Source: Bacteroidia bacterium (GTDB lineage: Bacteria > Bacteroidota > Bacteroidia > Bacteroidales > CAJPTX01). Taken from it: a DNA stretch of 64,000 bases. Below the pieces are notes generated by a model. That model saw only the letters and a program-made list of their open reading frames with translations. It did no database searches and was not told the DNA's origin. The stretch covers positions 27,796 through 91,795 of the forward strand of contig CAJPTC010000005.1 in assembly GCA_905373475.1 (NCBI GenBank), written 5' to 3'. A program made the position numbers and the translations under genes. Shown piece by piece: positions 25,710 through 34,857 of the stretch (the stretch's first letter is position 1; each line of letters opens with the position of its first letter).

Positions 25710-28700
25710 ATGAGTAAAAACTTCTTAAGTCGCCGAGCGCTCTTAGTTTATGCTGGGATAGCGCTTGTGCTAGCTGTCTTTGTGGTGGCAGCTTTCATTT
25801 ATCGCGGACGAGGAAAAGCAGTACGCTCCACGTTCGATATTCAGCCCTATATTTCGGCTTATACAGCTGGGGTTATCTCGAAAACGAGTTCTATCCAAGT
25901 CGTCTTTACCAAGGATCTTGCGCCCGATGGTGCAATAGGTCAGGCGGCAGATAAGGGGCTACTTAAGCTATCGCCCAAGGTAAAGGGAGACCTGCTGTGG
26001 GCGAATGCTCGTACACTGGAATTTGTGCCCAAGGAGGCGCTCGAGTCTGACAAGATGTACGAAGTGCACGTTGCACTCGAGGATCTTTTTGAGAATTTGC
26101 CCAAGGAGGCGCGCGAATTTGTTTACACCTTCCAAACCATACGGCAACAAGCATCATGCTCGGATGCCTACATACATCTGGAAGCCAATGGGAGCAAGGT
26201 TACTGCTACAGTGCGCGCTCTTCTGCTTTTCTCTGATGTGGTGAGCTTGGAAGAGGTTCAGAAAGGGCTAAGTCTTAAACAAGGCGGAGAAAAAGTTGCG
26301 GTAAACATTGAGAACGGAAGCGACGACAGGGAGTTCCGCCTTATCTCCGAACCGCTAACTAGCGAAGAAGACTGCGAGATTACCTTCGAGGGCAAGCACA
26401 TAGGCATATCTAAAACGATGACCGAGACGGTAACCTTCCATGCCTCCTCGCCTTTTACCGCTTATGGCTACGATACAAAGGAAGCCGATGCACAGTATGT
26501 GCGCATATACTTCTCGCAACCCTTGGATGTTAACCAAGATTTCCGCGGGCTCGTTTATGGCGAAAATTTGAAAGATGTTCGCGTAAAAGTAGACGGAAAT
26601 GTAATGGACGTCTATTTTGGCAACCGTCTCGAAGGCACGTATAATTTGCAACTCGCTGGTGGTATTCGTTCCTACGGCGGACAGCGCATGGACAAGGACA
26701 TGGAGTGCGAATTGGAATTTACGGGCAACAAGCCTGCTCTTCAGTTCCTACAGACGGGAACTATACTTCCTGCTACGGGGCAAGTGCAAATTCCCTTCAA
26801 GGCGATAAGCTTAAAGGGAGTAGACGTAGAAGTCTATCAGATCTTTGAAAGCAATATGGGGCAGTACTTCCAGACGAACTCGCTCACTGATGGCTATGTA
26901 AGCGAACTTCGCCGTGTGGGACGCCGTATTTTCCGAAAAACGCTCATGCTAGAGGGGCTTGCTACCACCCGCGCCGACAATGTGTATGCTCTGGATCTTA
27001 GTCAGGTAATACAACTAGAGCCTGGGGCTATGTACCGTATCAGCCTCAGTATGCGCCGTTGCCTCTCTACTTATACGTGCGATGAGGAGCTAGAATTGGT
27101 CCCCCTTGAGAGCATACCTACAAACGACGAAAACGGCTACTATGACGACGATTATTACTACGACGTCGATTACGACTGGGAGGAACGCAACAACCCGTGC
27201 AACGATTATTATTATTCCTACCGCGGCAAACAGTGGACCAACATCCTTGTGTCTAACATAGGACTTATTGCGAAGCGGAATGGCAACGGCTCGTTGCGTG
27301 CTTTTGCTACGGGTATTTCCGAAGGGAAACCCCTTTCGGGCGTAGAGATGAAGCTCCTAGACTACCAATTACAAACGCTCGGTGAAGGGACTTCCAATTC
27401 CGACGGTATGGTAGAATTTGAAGCTGTAGAAGGACGTGACCCATTCCTGATTATTGCCCAACAGGGGCAACAGCGCTCATACTTGCCCGTACAACAGAAT
27501 AATTCGCTATCCTATTCTACGTTTGATGTGGGCGGTAACCAACTGAAACGCGGAGTACAAGGCTTTATCTATGGCGAACGCGATGTATGGCGTCCTGGCG
27601 ACACGATGCATCTCACCCTGATTCTTGAAGACAAACTCAACTCTTTGCCCGAGAATCATCCAGTAGAATTTGCTTTATCAAATTCGCGCGGTCAGCTAGT
27701 AGAACGAAAAGTAGTGCCTGGCAATGCTTACAACATGTACAGTTTCTCTACGGCAACAACCCCCGATGCGCCTACGGGCACGTACAACCTCGTGGCAACA
27801 GTGGGTAAAGCGCGTTTCAGTAAGAGTATCCGCGTAGAAACTATTAAGCCCAATCGCTTGAAAGTGAACCTTACGTTCAACAATGAGCTCTTGCACGCTG
27901 ATGCATACAATTACTACCAGATTGAAAGCCACTGGTTGCATGGTGCGCCCGCTCGCGGACTGATGACCGATATCTCAGTGCGTCTTTTCGCAGCAGAAAC
28001 CTCCTTCAAGGGCTTTGAGAACTACATCTTTACCGATGTTAGCAAAGAATTCTACTCCTACGAATTTAGTGGCGAGGAAGCTCGACTCGACGAGAATGGC
28101 GAACTGAGTTCTAAGCTCTACATTCGTCCTATCACAGGCGCTTCGGGTATGATCAACGCCGTGTTCCGCACTCGCGTACTAGAAGACGGTGGTGGCTATA
28201 GCATGGGCGTAACGACCAAGAAAATTTCGCCCTTTACGTCTTACGTAGGGTTGTTAGAACCCAAGTCTGAACGGTATTACATTGAGACGGACACCGATCA
28301 GAGTTTCAAGGTGGTTTCGGTAGATGAAGATGGAAGACCCCAATCGAACCAGCATCTGAAATATGCTGTTTACAAGCTCGCTTGGAGCTGGTGGTGGGAA
28401 CATTCGGACTCGGATCTAGCATCGTATGAAAATTCTAAATCGGCTAAACTCATTACCGATGGCGATATCTATACCGACGGGCGTGGTATGGGGTCGTTTA
28501 TAGCACGAGTAAATTATCCCGAATGGGGGCGCTATCTGGTACGCGTGGTAGATCTGTCAAGTGGTCACGTAGCCTCTGATGTGGTGTACTGGGATTGGCC
28601 CGCTTCGCGCGAACGCACAGCAGATCGCGCCATGACAGGTTCTACGGTTTTGGCTCTTACTGCCGATAAAACAAAATACAATGCAGGTGAGACTGCCGAA

Positions 28701-31271
28701 ATTTCAGTACCGACGCCACTGGGCGGCACATTGCTCGTTTCGGTAGAGAACGGAGCGGCTGTCCTCAAAAGCGAATGGGTAGATGCCAAGGATGGCGAGA
28801 CAATAGTGAAGCTCCCTATAACTGGTGAGATGGCACCAAACGTATATGTGGATATTACCCTTTTACAACCCTACGGACAGACGGCGAACGACCTCCCGCT
28901 CCGTATGTATGGGGCAATCCCACTTATGGTAGAGAACCCGAAATCGCACCTAGAGCCTATCTTAGATACTCCAGATGAAGTGCGCCCAGAGGGAAAGGTA
29001 GAGGTCTCGGTAAAAGAGAAGAGTGGTCGTCCTATGACTTTTACGCTGGCTGTGGTAGATGAGGGGTTACTTGATCTTACGAATTTTAAGACTCCCGATC
29101 CATGGAATTTCTTCTTTGCGCGTCAGGCGCTTGGGGTAAACACCATGGACTTGTTTGATAATGTGATAGGGGCTTATGCAGGGCGCATAGCAGGTGTGCT
29201 GAGTGTAGGAGGAGGAATGATGGAAGATGCGTTCTCGGGAACCTCGAAAGAAGCGGCTGAAAAGAATCCATTAGCTAATCGTTTCACGCCAGTAGTCCGT
29301 TGTTTTGGCCCGTATCACCTTGAGAAGGGGGCACAAAAGATCTCGTTCCAGATGCCGAACTATGTGGGTTCGGTACGCATCATGGCTGTTGCCTCGGGCG
29401 AAGGAGCTTATGGTTCTGCTGAGAAGACTATGGCGGTGCGCAACGCGCTTATGGTACAAGCTACCTTGCCACGTATGCTTGCTCCAGACGAAGAGATGGT
29501 ACTGCCAGCCACCGTTTTCGCCATGAAGAACAACGTAAAATCGGTAGCTGTTAAGCTTGAAACGAACGATCTGTTACAGATTACGGGCAATGCACAGGAA
29601 GCCCTGAACTTCAATGGAACGGGCGACCAAGTGGTGAACTTCCGCGTTCGTACAACGCAGCGAACAGGTATTGCCACGGCGAAAGTAATAGCCGAAGGAA
29701 ATGGCGAACGTTCGGAATACGAAATCGCGCTGGAGGTACGTAACCCCAATCCTGAAATACGCCGCTCGATTGTGAAGCGCGTAGATGCTGGGAAAACGGT
29801 TACTGTAGCATCTAGCGAATTTGGCTCAGGCGAAGTAAACAGTGCACGGGTTGAGGTAAGTAGCTTGCCTGCAATAGGATTGCGAGACAAACTTGAGTTC
29901 ATGATGAGCTACCCGCATGCTTGCCTGGAACAGCAGACCTCGCGCGCTTTTGTACAAATGCTTTATCCTGAGGTTGCGCCTGTAACGCCTGCTGAAAAAG
30001 ATACGCTCAGTAAACAGGTGAAGGCGTTCATTGCGCGTGTTGCACAGTTCCAATTGCCCAATGGCGGATTCTCGCTCTGGCCGAATATGTCTATGCCTTC
30101 CTACTGGGGTACTTCCTACGTAGGGCATTTCCTACTCGAGGCTAAGCAGCGCGGTTACAGCGTATCGCCTAACCTCATAAACAACTGGAAACGCTTCCAG
30201 CAGAACGAAGCCAACAATTGGTCGCCTAAACGGAGTTACGACAATTCGGATCTGACGCAAGCCTACCGTCTCTACACGCTGGCACTTGCGGGCTCGGCAC
30301 AAATGGGGATTATGAACCGTTTGCGCGATGTAAAAGAGCTTTCGACAGCCGCGCGCTGGCGTTTGGCTACTGCATACGAGTTGGCGGGGGCGAAGAGTGC
30401 AGCAGAGAAACTAATCAACTCGTTGAGTACCACAGTAGAAGAAGACGATGACGTGCTTAACTTCGGTTCAATGACGCGTGATAAGGCGATGCTACTAGAG
30501 AGTCTGACACGACTCAAGAAGATGGAGCAAGCAATGCAAACGTTGCAGACGCTTGCAGAAGAGATGAGTGGTAGCAAGTGGCTCAGTACGCAGGAAATTG
30601 GTTATGGAATGCTTGCAATAGCACAGTTTGCCAAAGAAGCGAAAGTGGCGAAAGATGGCGTAAAGGGAGAACTCAGTTGCAAGAATGACAAAACGACTTT
30701 TGCAACAGAACTCCCCACTGCATCCAAAGTCTACAGTTTTGGTGGTAACACTGCTGCGCCAGAGGTGAAGTTCCAAAACACAGGTAAGGGAACACTCTTT
30801 GTTACAGCGACCGTAGTGGGCATCCCGAATTCTAGCCAAGTAGAGCGTTCTGCCAATAACCTCGAGTGCGAGACCTCCTACATGACATTGTCGGGCTCAC
30901 CGCTAGATCCCGCAACGATAACACAAGGGAAGGAATTCGTGGCACGAGTTACGGTGCGAAATCCTGGTGTTCGTGGCGATCTCTCGCAACTCGCATTAAC
31001 CTACGCCGTACCTTCGGGCTGGGAATTGCGCAATACTCGCTTAGAGGGGGAATCGAATTTTGAAAGTTCGAGTAGTATTTACCAAGATTACCGCGATGAC
31101 CGCGTATTTACTTATTTCGATCTCTCAGCGGGTTATAGTAAGACTTTCTATTTCGTAGTAAATGCTTCGTACCGCGGAACATTCCAAATGCCTCCGACCT
31201 CTTGTCAAGCGATGTATAATGCAGATGTGAGTGCCACAACGGCAGGCGGACGTGTGCAAGTAGTGAAGTAA
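25710..31271 (+). CDS. alpha-2-macroglobulin family protein
   Basis: A 1,853-residue envelope protein. The N-terminus has a single hydrophobic segment (LLVYAGIALVLAVFVVAAFIY) without a lipobox cysteine, so it is probably membrane-anchored rather than a lipoprotein. MG-type beta domains follow. A Tyr/Asp-rich insert lies near residues 475-507. A thioester motif CLEQ (C1405, in YPHACLEQQTSRA) and GGFSLWPN fit the thioester domain. Bacterial homologues trap proteases in the periplasm. A penicillin-binding protein 1C gene, often found beside such genes, is not adjacent here. A terminator follows the stop. Confidence 0.92.
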   Translation: MSKNFLSRRALLVYAGIALVLAVFVVAAFIYRGRGKAVRSTFDIQPYISAYTAGVISKTSSIQVVFTKDLAPDGAIGQAADKGLLKLSPKVKGDLLWANARTLEFVPKEALESDKMYEVHVALEDLFENLPKEAREFVYTFQTIRQQASCSDAYIHLEANGSKVTATVRALLLFSDVVSLEEVQKGLSLKQGGEKVAVNIENGSDDREFRLISEPLTSEEDCEITFEGKHIGISKTMTETVTFHASSPFTAYGYDTKEADAQYVRIYFSQPLDVNQDFRGLVYGENLKDVRVKVDGNVMDVYFGNRLEGTYNLQLAGGIRSYGGQRMDKDMECELEFTGNKPALQFLQTGTILPATGQVQIPFKAISLKGVDVEVYQIFESNMGQYFQTNSLTDGYVSELRRVGRRIFRKTLMLEGLATTRADNVYALDLSQVIQLEPGAMYRISLSMRRCLSTYTCDEELELVPLESIPTNDENGYYDDDYYYDVDYDWEERNNPCNDYYYSYRGKQWTNILVSNIGLIAKRNGNGSLRAFATGISEGKPLSGVEMKLLDYQLQTLGEGTSNSDGMVEFEAVEGRDPFLIIAQQGQQRSYLPVQQNNSLSYSTFDVGGNQLKRGVQGFIYGERDVWRPGDTMHLTLILEDKLNSLPENHPVEFALSNSRGQLVERKVVPGNAYNMYSFSTATTPDAPTGTYNLVATVGKARFSKSIRVETIKPNRLKVNLTFNNELLHADAYNYYQIESHWLHGAPARGLMTDISVRLFAAETSFKGFENYIFTDVSKEFYSYEFSGEEARLDENGELSSKLYIRPITGASGMINAVFRTRVLEDGGGYSMGVTTKKISPFTSYVGLLEPKSERYYIETDTDQSFKVVSVDEDGRPQSNQHLKYAVYKLAWSWWWEHSDSDLASYENSKSAKLITDGDIYTDGRGMGSFIARVNYPEWGRYLVRVVDLSSGHVASDVVYWDWPASRERTADRAMTGSTVLALTADKTKYNAGETAEISVPTPLGGTLLVSVENGAAVLKSEWVDAKDGETIVKLPITGEMAPNVYVDITLLQPYGQTANDLPLRMYGAIPLMVENPKSHLEPILDTPDEVRPEGKVEVSVKEKSGRPMTFTLAVVDEGLLDLTNFKTPDPWNFFFARQALGVNTMDLFDNVIGAYAGRIAGVLSVGGGMMEDAFSGTSKEAAEKNPLANRFTPVVRCFGPYHLEKGAQKISFQMPNYVGSVRIMAVASGEGAYGSAEKTMAVRNALMVQATLPRMLAPDEEMVLPATVFAMKNNVKSVAVKLETNDLLQITGNAQEALNFNGTGDQVVNFRVRTTQRTGIATAKVIAEGNGERSEYEIALEVRNPNPEIRRSIVKRVDAGKTVTVASSEFGSGEVNSARVEVSSLPAIGLRDKLEFMMSYPHACLEQQTSRAFVQMLYPEVAPVTPAEKDTLSKQVKAFIARVAQFQLPNGGFSLWPNMSMPSYWGTSYVGHFLLEAKQRGYSVSPNLINNWKRFQQNEANNWSPKRSYDNSDLTQAYRLYTLALAGSAQMGIMNRLRDVKELSTAARWRLATAYELAGAKSAAEKLINSLSTTVEEDDDVLNFGSMTRDKAMLLESLTRLKKMEQAMQTLQTLAEEMSGSKWLSTQEIGYGMLAIAQFAKEAKVAKDGVKGELSCKNDKTTFATELPTASKVYSFGGNTAAPEVKFQNTGKGTLFVTATVVGIPNSSQVERSANNLECETSYMTLSGSPLDPATITQGKEFVARVTVRNPGVRGDLSQLALTYAVPSGWELRNTRLEGESNFESSSSIYQDYRDDRVFTYFDLSAGYSKTFYFVVNASYRGTFQMPPTSCQAMYNADVSATTAGGRVQVVK

Positions 31272-31298
31272 CCGTTGTTTACTAATAGTTGATATTAA

Positions 31299-31329
31299 GG
31301 GGCGTAGCCGCAAGGTTGCGCCCTTTTTT
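31299..31329 (+). terminator. terminator of the alpha-2-macroglobulin gene
   Basis: Stem GGGCGTAGCC / GGTTGCGCCC (two G-T wobbles) with a GCAA tetraloop, then T6. Confidence 0.85.
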
Positions 31330-31443
31330 GATTGATATTCAACGTAGCGACTTTTCTCGATTACTTATCGCCAAACATCTAATACTGAATGCCCTTTTGC
31401 AGGGACGAAACCGCATTCGCTCGTAAACTGGAATATGAGATTA

Positions 31444-31476
31444 ACAGACATTGTTTTTGGGTGGTGTCTGTCTTTT
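31444..31476 (+). terminator. second terminator-like hairpin
   Basis: ACAGACA / TGTCTGT arms around a 14-base loop, followed by CTTTTT. It lies 115 bp past the first terminator with no gene between, so it may end a short unannotated transcript or be a back-up. Confidence 0.45.
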
Positions 31477-31681
31477 TGTGTTATGAAATTCGCGTTTTAT
31501 TTACGTTGTTGTAGAGGTCGGTGGCGTGCCTTGTCTGAAAAATAGAAGAACAGAACACGAATGTGTATCATTAAACGGACGTAGCAGGCTGCGTTACAGA
31601 AAACATTGAATATATCATTGCCTGCCTGCGCCGTAAACCACTATCCGCGTGAGGACTAAAAAATAATATTGAATATCAACC

Positions 31682-32683
31682 TTATTCCCAATCTCTTGCG
31701 CTGTTCTCTTTTCTGCACTCTGCGAGCATCTGCATATCGTTCGCTACGGTCTGCCCCGTTGTCGTAAGAAAATCGCCTGTAATTGCTGCGTTGATGCCTA
31801 TGTAAATCGCCTTTCGTTGCCTAGCTTCCGAGAGCTGCATTCTTCCCCCCGAAAAGCGTAAATATGCCCGTGGATTGACCAAACGGAAGAGCGCTATTGT
31901 CCTTAAAATTTCCTCTTCTGAAAGAGGAGGAGTAGCTTCTAAGGGTGTCCCTTTTATGGGTTGCAGAATGTTGATGGGTATGCTTAGCGAACCAATAGAA
32001 CGAAGGTAGAATGCAAATTCGATGCGTTGTGCTTGCGTTTCCCCCATTCCTATTATCCCACCACAACATATTTGCATGCCCACCCGCCGCGCAGCACGAA
32101 TCGTCTCCTCCTTTTGTGCTTGGGTATGCGTTGTACAGAGCATTGGAAAAAAAGAAGGGGCACTTTCTAAATTGCAATGGTAGGTGCTTACCCCAGCTTC
32201 ATGCAAAACGGTCAACTGCGACTCTGTCAATAGCCCCAAGGAGGCACAAAGGCGTAGTGTGGGGCACGCTGCATGTATATTTTTATAAATGACCGCAAGC
32301 GCATCTACTTCTTCTGTTGTAAGCCGTCGCCCACTTGCTACTAACGAGTAGCGCCGAACGCCCTGCTCTACCAATTTGCGTGCATACGCCAAAGCCTTAG
32401 GTAATTCAACCAAAGGCTGACGCTCTATTCGAGTATTGTAATGCGCGCTCTGGGCACACCATTTACAATCTTCAGGACAGTTTCCCACCTTAGCGCTTAG
32501 AATCGAGCAGGTGTCGAAAGTGTGCCCCATAAAATGTTCCGTAACCCGATGCGCTAGTTCGTATAAGGAGGCTTTATCGGGCGTGGTAAGTAGTGTTTCT
32601 ACCTCCGAGCGCTCTAAGTGCTGCCCCGAGTAGAGCTTCTGCTCCAATAGAGCGAGTGGGTTTGGATCTTTGTAAGAATTCAT
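31682..32683 (-). CDS. bioB: biotin synthase
   Basis: A 333-residue radical-SAM enzyme inserting sulfur into dethiobiotin. The 4Fe-4S motif is CPEDCKWCAQSAHY. Later YHCNLESA and the arginine-containing RFSGGRMQL region (2Fe-2S site) agree with BioB. No other biotin genes are in the window. A TACTTTG-like sequence just upstream may be its -7 region. Confidence 0.95.
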   Translation of the reverse strand: MNSYKDPNPLALLEQKLYSGQHLERSEVETLLTTPDKASLYELAHRVTEHFMGHTFDTCSILSAKVGNCPEDCKWCAQSAHYNTRIERQPLVELPKALAYARKLVEQGVRRYSLVASGRRLTTEEVDALAVIYKNIHAACPTLRLCASLGLLTESQLTVLHEAGVSTYHCNLESAPSFFPMLCTTHTQAQKEETIRAARRVGMQICCGGIIGMGETQAQRIEFAFYLRSIGSLSIPINILQPIKGTPLEATPPLSEEEILRTIALFRLVNPRAYLRFSGGRMQLSEARQRKAIYIGINAAITGDFLTTTGQTVANDMQMLAECRKENSARDWE

Positions 32684-32781
32684 TGTGCCAAAGTAGAAAA
32701 TAAAAAGTAGAAATCCCCTAGTTGAACCGATAGAATTACACGTTTTTCAACCCCGGAACGTTATACAACGAAAAGAGTTTG

Positions 32782-33270
32782 ATGGAACGTATAGCCGTTT
32801 TTGCGGGTACATTTGACCCCTTCACCCTTGGGCACCAGGATATAGCCCTTCGTGCGCTCACACTATTCGATCGGCTCATAATAGCCATTGGGGTTAACAG
32901 CGTAAAGAAGACGCTTTTCCCTTTAGAAAGCCGAGAGGCCATTATACGCGACTCTTTTCCTAATATGCCACAAATTACCATTGCTTCATTCAATGGTCTC
33001 ACTGTAGATCTTTGTCGGCAGTATGGAGCCCGTTTCCTAATACGCGGTCTGCGCTCGGGTACAGATTTTGATTACGAACGAACCATAGCACAGGCGAATA
33101 ATATGGTTTACCCCGACATTGAGACGGTTTTTCTGGTTACCCGCAAAGAACATGCCCCGATAGCTTCGACGGTCGTGCGCGATCTTCTGATTCACGGGTA
33201 CGATGCAAGTGCCTTTTTGCCCGCCGAGATCGATATCCGCAACTACAAGCGAACAGAGGCGATTGACTAG
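32782..33270 (+). CDS. coaD: phosphopantetheine adenylyltransferase
   Basis: A 162-residue enzyme of CoA synthesis. AVFAGTFDPFTLGHQDI carries the TxGH adenylylation motif, with RGLRSGTDFDYE and the PIASTVVRDL segment following. The ATG at 32782 is preferred over a TTG one codon upstream. The stop abuts the next ATG. It acts downstream of panC and panD in the same pathway. Confidence 0.95.
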   Translation: MERIAVFAGTFDPFTLGHQDIALRALTLFDRLIIAIGVNSVKKTLFPLESREAIIRDSFPNMPQITIASFNGLTVDLCRQYGARFLIRGLRSGTDFDYERTIAQANNMVYPDIETVFLVTRKEHAPIASTVVRDLLIHGYDASAFLPAEIDIRNYKRTEAID

Positions 33271-34800
33271 ATGGCATATACTACATCGCCTCAAACGCAT
33301 TTAAGGGCGTTTTTACGTAAGAAGTCTGTCTCCTACCTAGCAACTATACTAGTCACCCTCTTCTCCGCTGCATTCTTGCCTCAAAACGCGATAGCGCAGA
33401 CTAAGAAGGTGGTCGTCGTGGGGCAAGAGAAGGAGTATGCGGATGAAGAAATAGAGTTCTTTACACGTACTGATTATATAACCCAGCAGCGGGAAGTGCT
33501 GGCTAAAACAATCGTGGCACCCGATGGTGCTTTTCGTGTCGAATTCCCGCTTTTCGAGACGCAGCTAGTAATGGTAGACCTTGGGGTCTATACTTGCTAC
33601 ATGTACATGGAAGCGGGGAAAAGTTACCGAGTTGCATTTCCTCCGCGCCGCGACAAAACGGAGAGCGAGCGTCTTAACCCTTATTTCGATCCCGTAGTCC
33701 TTCAACTGCGCGACCTTAATGGCGACGGTAAATCGACGAACGATCTTATCGCGCGATTCGATGCCTATGTAGATTCCGTTTCCAATGCCACGCTGCCCCG
33801 AATTGCAGACCGCGATTCGTTGATATCTGGCAAGCGTCTTGTAGAGAAGCTGAAAAGCTACACTATCCCCGCGCAGTACGAATTCGCCAATCAGTACAAG
33901 GAATACCGTATTGGGCTTATGAGTTATATGACGGAAACACAGCGAATACAAGCCCTCTCAAAGACCTATTTTCAAAACAGGAGCGTGCTGCACCGCAACC
34001 CCGCCTATATGGAGCTTTTCAACATTGTGTACGACAAGTATCTTGTCTATCACGGGCGTACAGAAGACGGGCAACAAATCTATAATGCTATCTCGAAAGA
34101 ACGTAATTACACAAAGCTTAAAGAGATTTTAGCGCAAAACGATCATCTAACAAACGATACACTCTGCGAACTGGTGATTCTCAAGGGGCTGTATGACGAG
34201 TTTTTCAGTTCGAACTTCTCGCGCAATGCACTTTTTAGCATCGTAGACTCAATATACAGCACGACCGACATTCCCGAACATACGAACATTGCGCAACAGA
34301 TCCGTGAGCGGATCTCCAAATTCCTCCCTGGTTTTATTCCCTATTCTTTCACTTTAAAAGATGCCAAAGGGCAATCGCTAAGTTTGAAAGATTTCAGAGG
34401 CTATATGGTGCTCCTTTGCTTTTGTACAACAACCTCCTACAGTTGTATTCAGGATTTTGATCTTCTTAACCGTTTTCAGGAACGGTATAGCGAGCACCTC
34501 CGCATAATCTCAATTTGTGCAGATCAGGACTCTGCCTCTATGCATCGCTTCGTGAAGGCGACTCATTACCAGTGGACATTTTTACACTACGGCGATGCGC
34601 CGAACCTTATTCGCGACTACGATGTACGTACCTATCCCACGTATTTCTTGCTAGACCCCGAGGGGCGCATTATACTCTCGCCCGCACCAGGACCACAAGA
34701 GAACCTAGAGCGCATCCTGTTTGAACAATTCCGTCAGCGGCGCTGGCAACCGCGCATGCCCAAATCGAACGACGGGCGTGGTATGCGAGGGAGGTCTTAA
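33271..34800 (+). CDS. exported thioredoxin-fold (TlpA/AhpC-TSA-like) protein with degenerate active site
   Basis: A 509-residue protein with a signal peptide (SYLATILVTLFSAAFLPQNAIA). The N-terminal half resembles the DUF4369-type beta domain common in Bacteroidota thioredoxin-like proteins. A helical middle leads to a C-terminal thioredoxin fold: FTLKDAKGQSLSLKDFRGYMVLLCF and YDVRTYPTYFLLDPEGRI (cis-Pro region). The usual WCxxC is replaced by SYSC, with only the second cysteine kept. Ordinary disulfide exchange is therefore doubtful. It starts directly after coaD. Confidence 0.75.
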   Translation: MAYTTSPQTHLRAFLRKKSVSYLATILVTLFSAAFLPQNAIAQTKKVVVVGQEKEYADEEIEFFTRTDYITQQREVLAKTIVAPDGAFRVEFPLFETQLVMVDLGVYTCYMYMEAGKSYRVAFPPRRDKTESERLNPYFDPVVLQLRDLNGDGKSTNDLIARFDAYVDSVSNATLPRIADRDSLISGKRLVEKLKSYTIPAQYEFANQYKEYRIGLMSYMTETQRIQALSKTYFQNRSVLHRNPAYMELFNIVYDKYLVYHGRTEDGQQIYNAISKERNYTKLKEILAQNDHLTNDTLCELVILKGLYDEFFSSNFSRNALFSIVDSIYSTTDIPEHTNIAQQIRERISKFLPGFIPYSFTLKDAKGQSLSLKDFRGYMVLLCFCTTTSYSCIQDFDLLNRFQERYSEHLRIISICADQDSASMHRFVKATHYQWTFLHYGDAPNLIRDYDVRTYPTYFLLDPEGRIILSPAPGPQENLERILFEQFRQRRWQPRMPKSNDGRGMRGRS

Positions 34801-34857
34801 TCCCCTTCTTTGAAAAGCTGTCCGAGCATCATAGAGAGCAAGCCAACTTCGCGTTTT

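Larger units (their letters stand above)
31272..31681. other. 410-bp gene-free interval between the macroglobulin gene and bioB
   Basis: It holds two hairpins (listed separately) and otherwise mixed sequence. No tRNA, no credible frame and no recognised RNA family were seen. Confidence 0.6.

Noticed and set aside
31444..31640. A structured RNA or tRNA in the gap before bioB
   Set aside because: Only one hairpin is evident; no cloverleaf or known conserved core was found.
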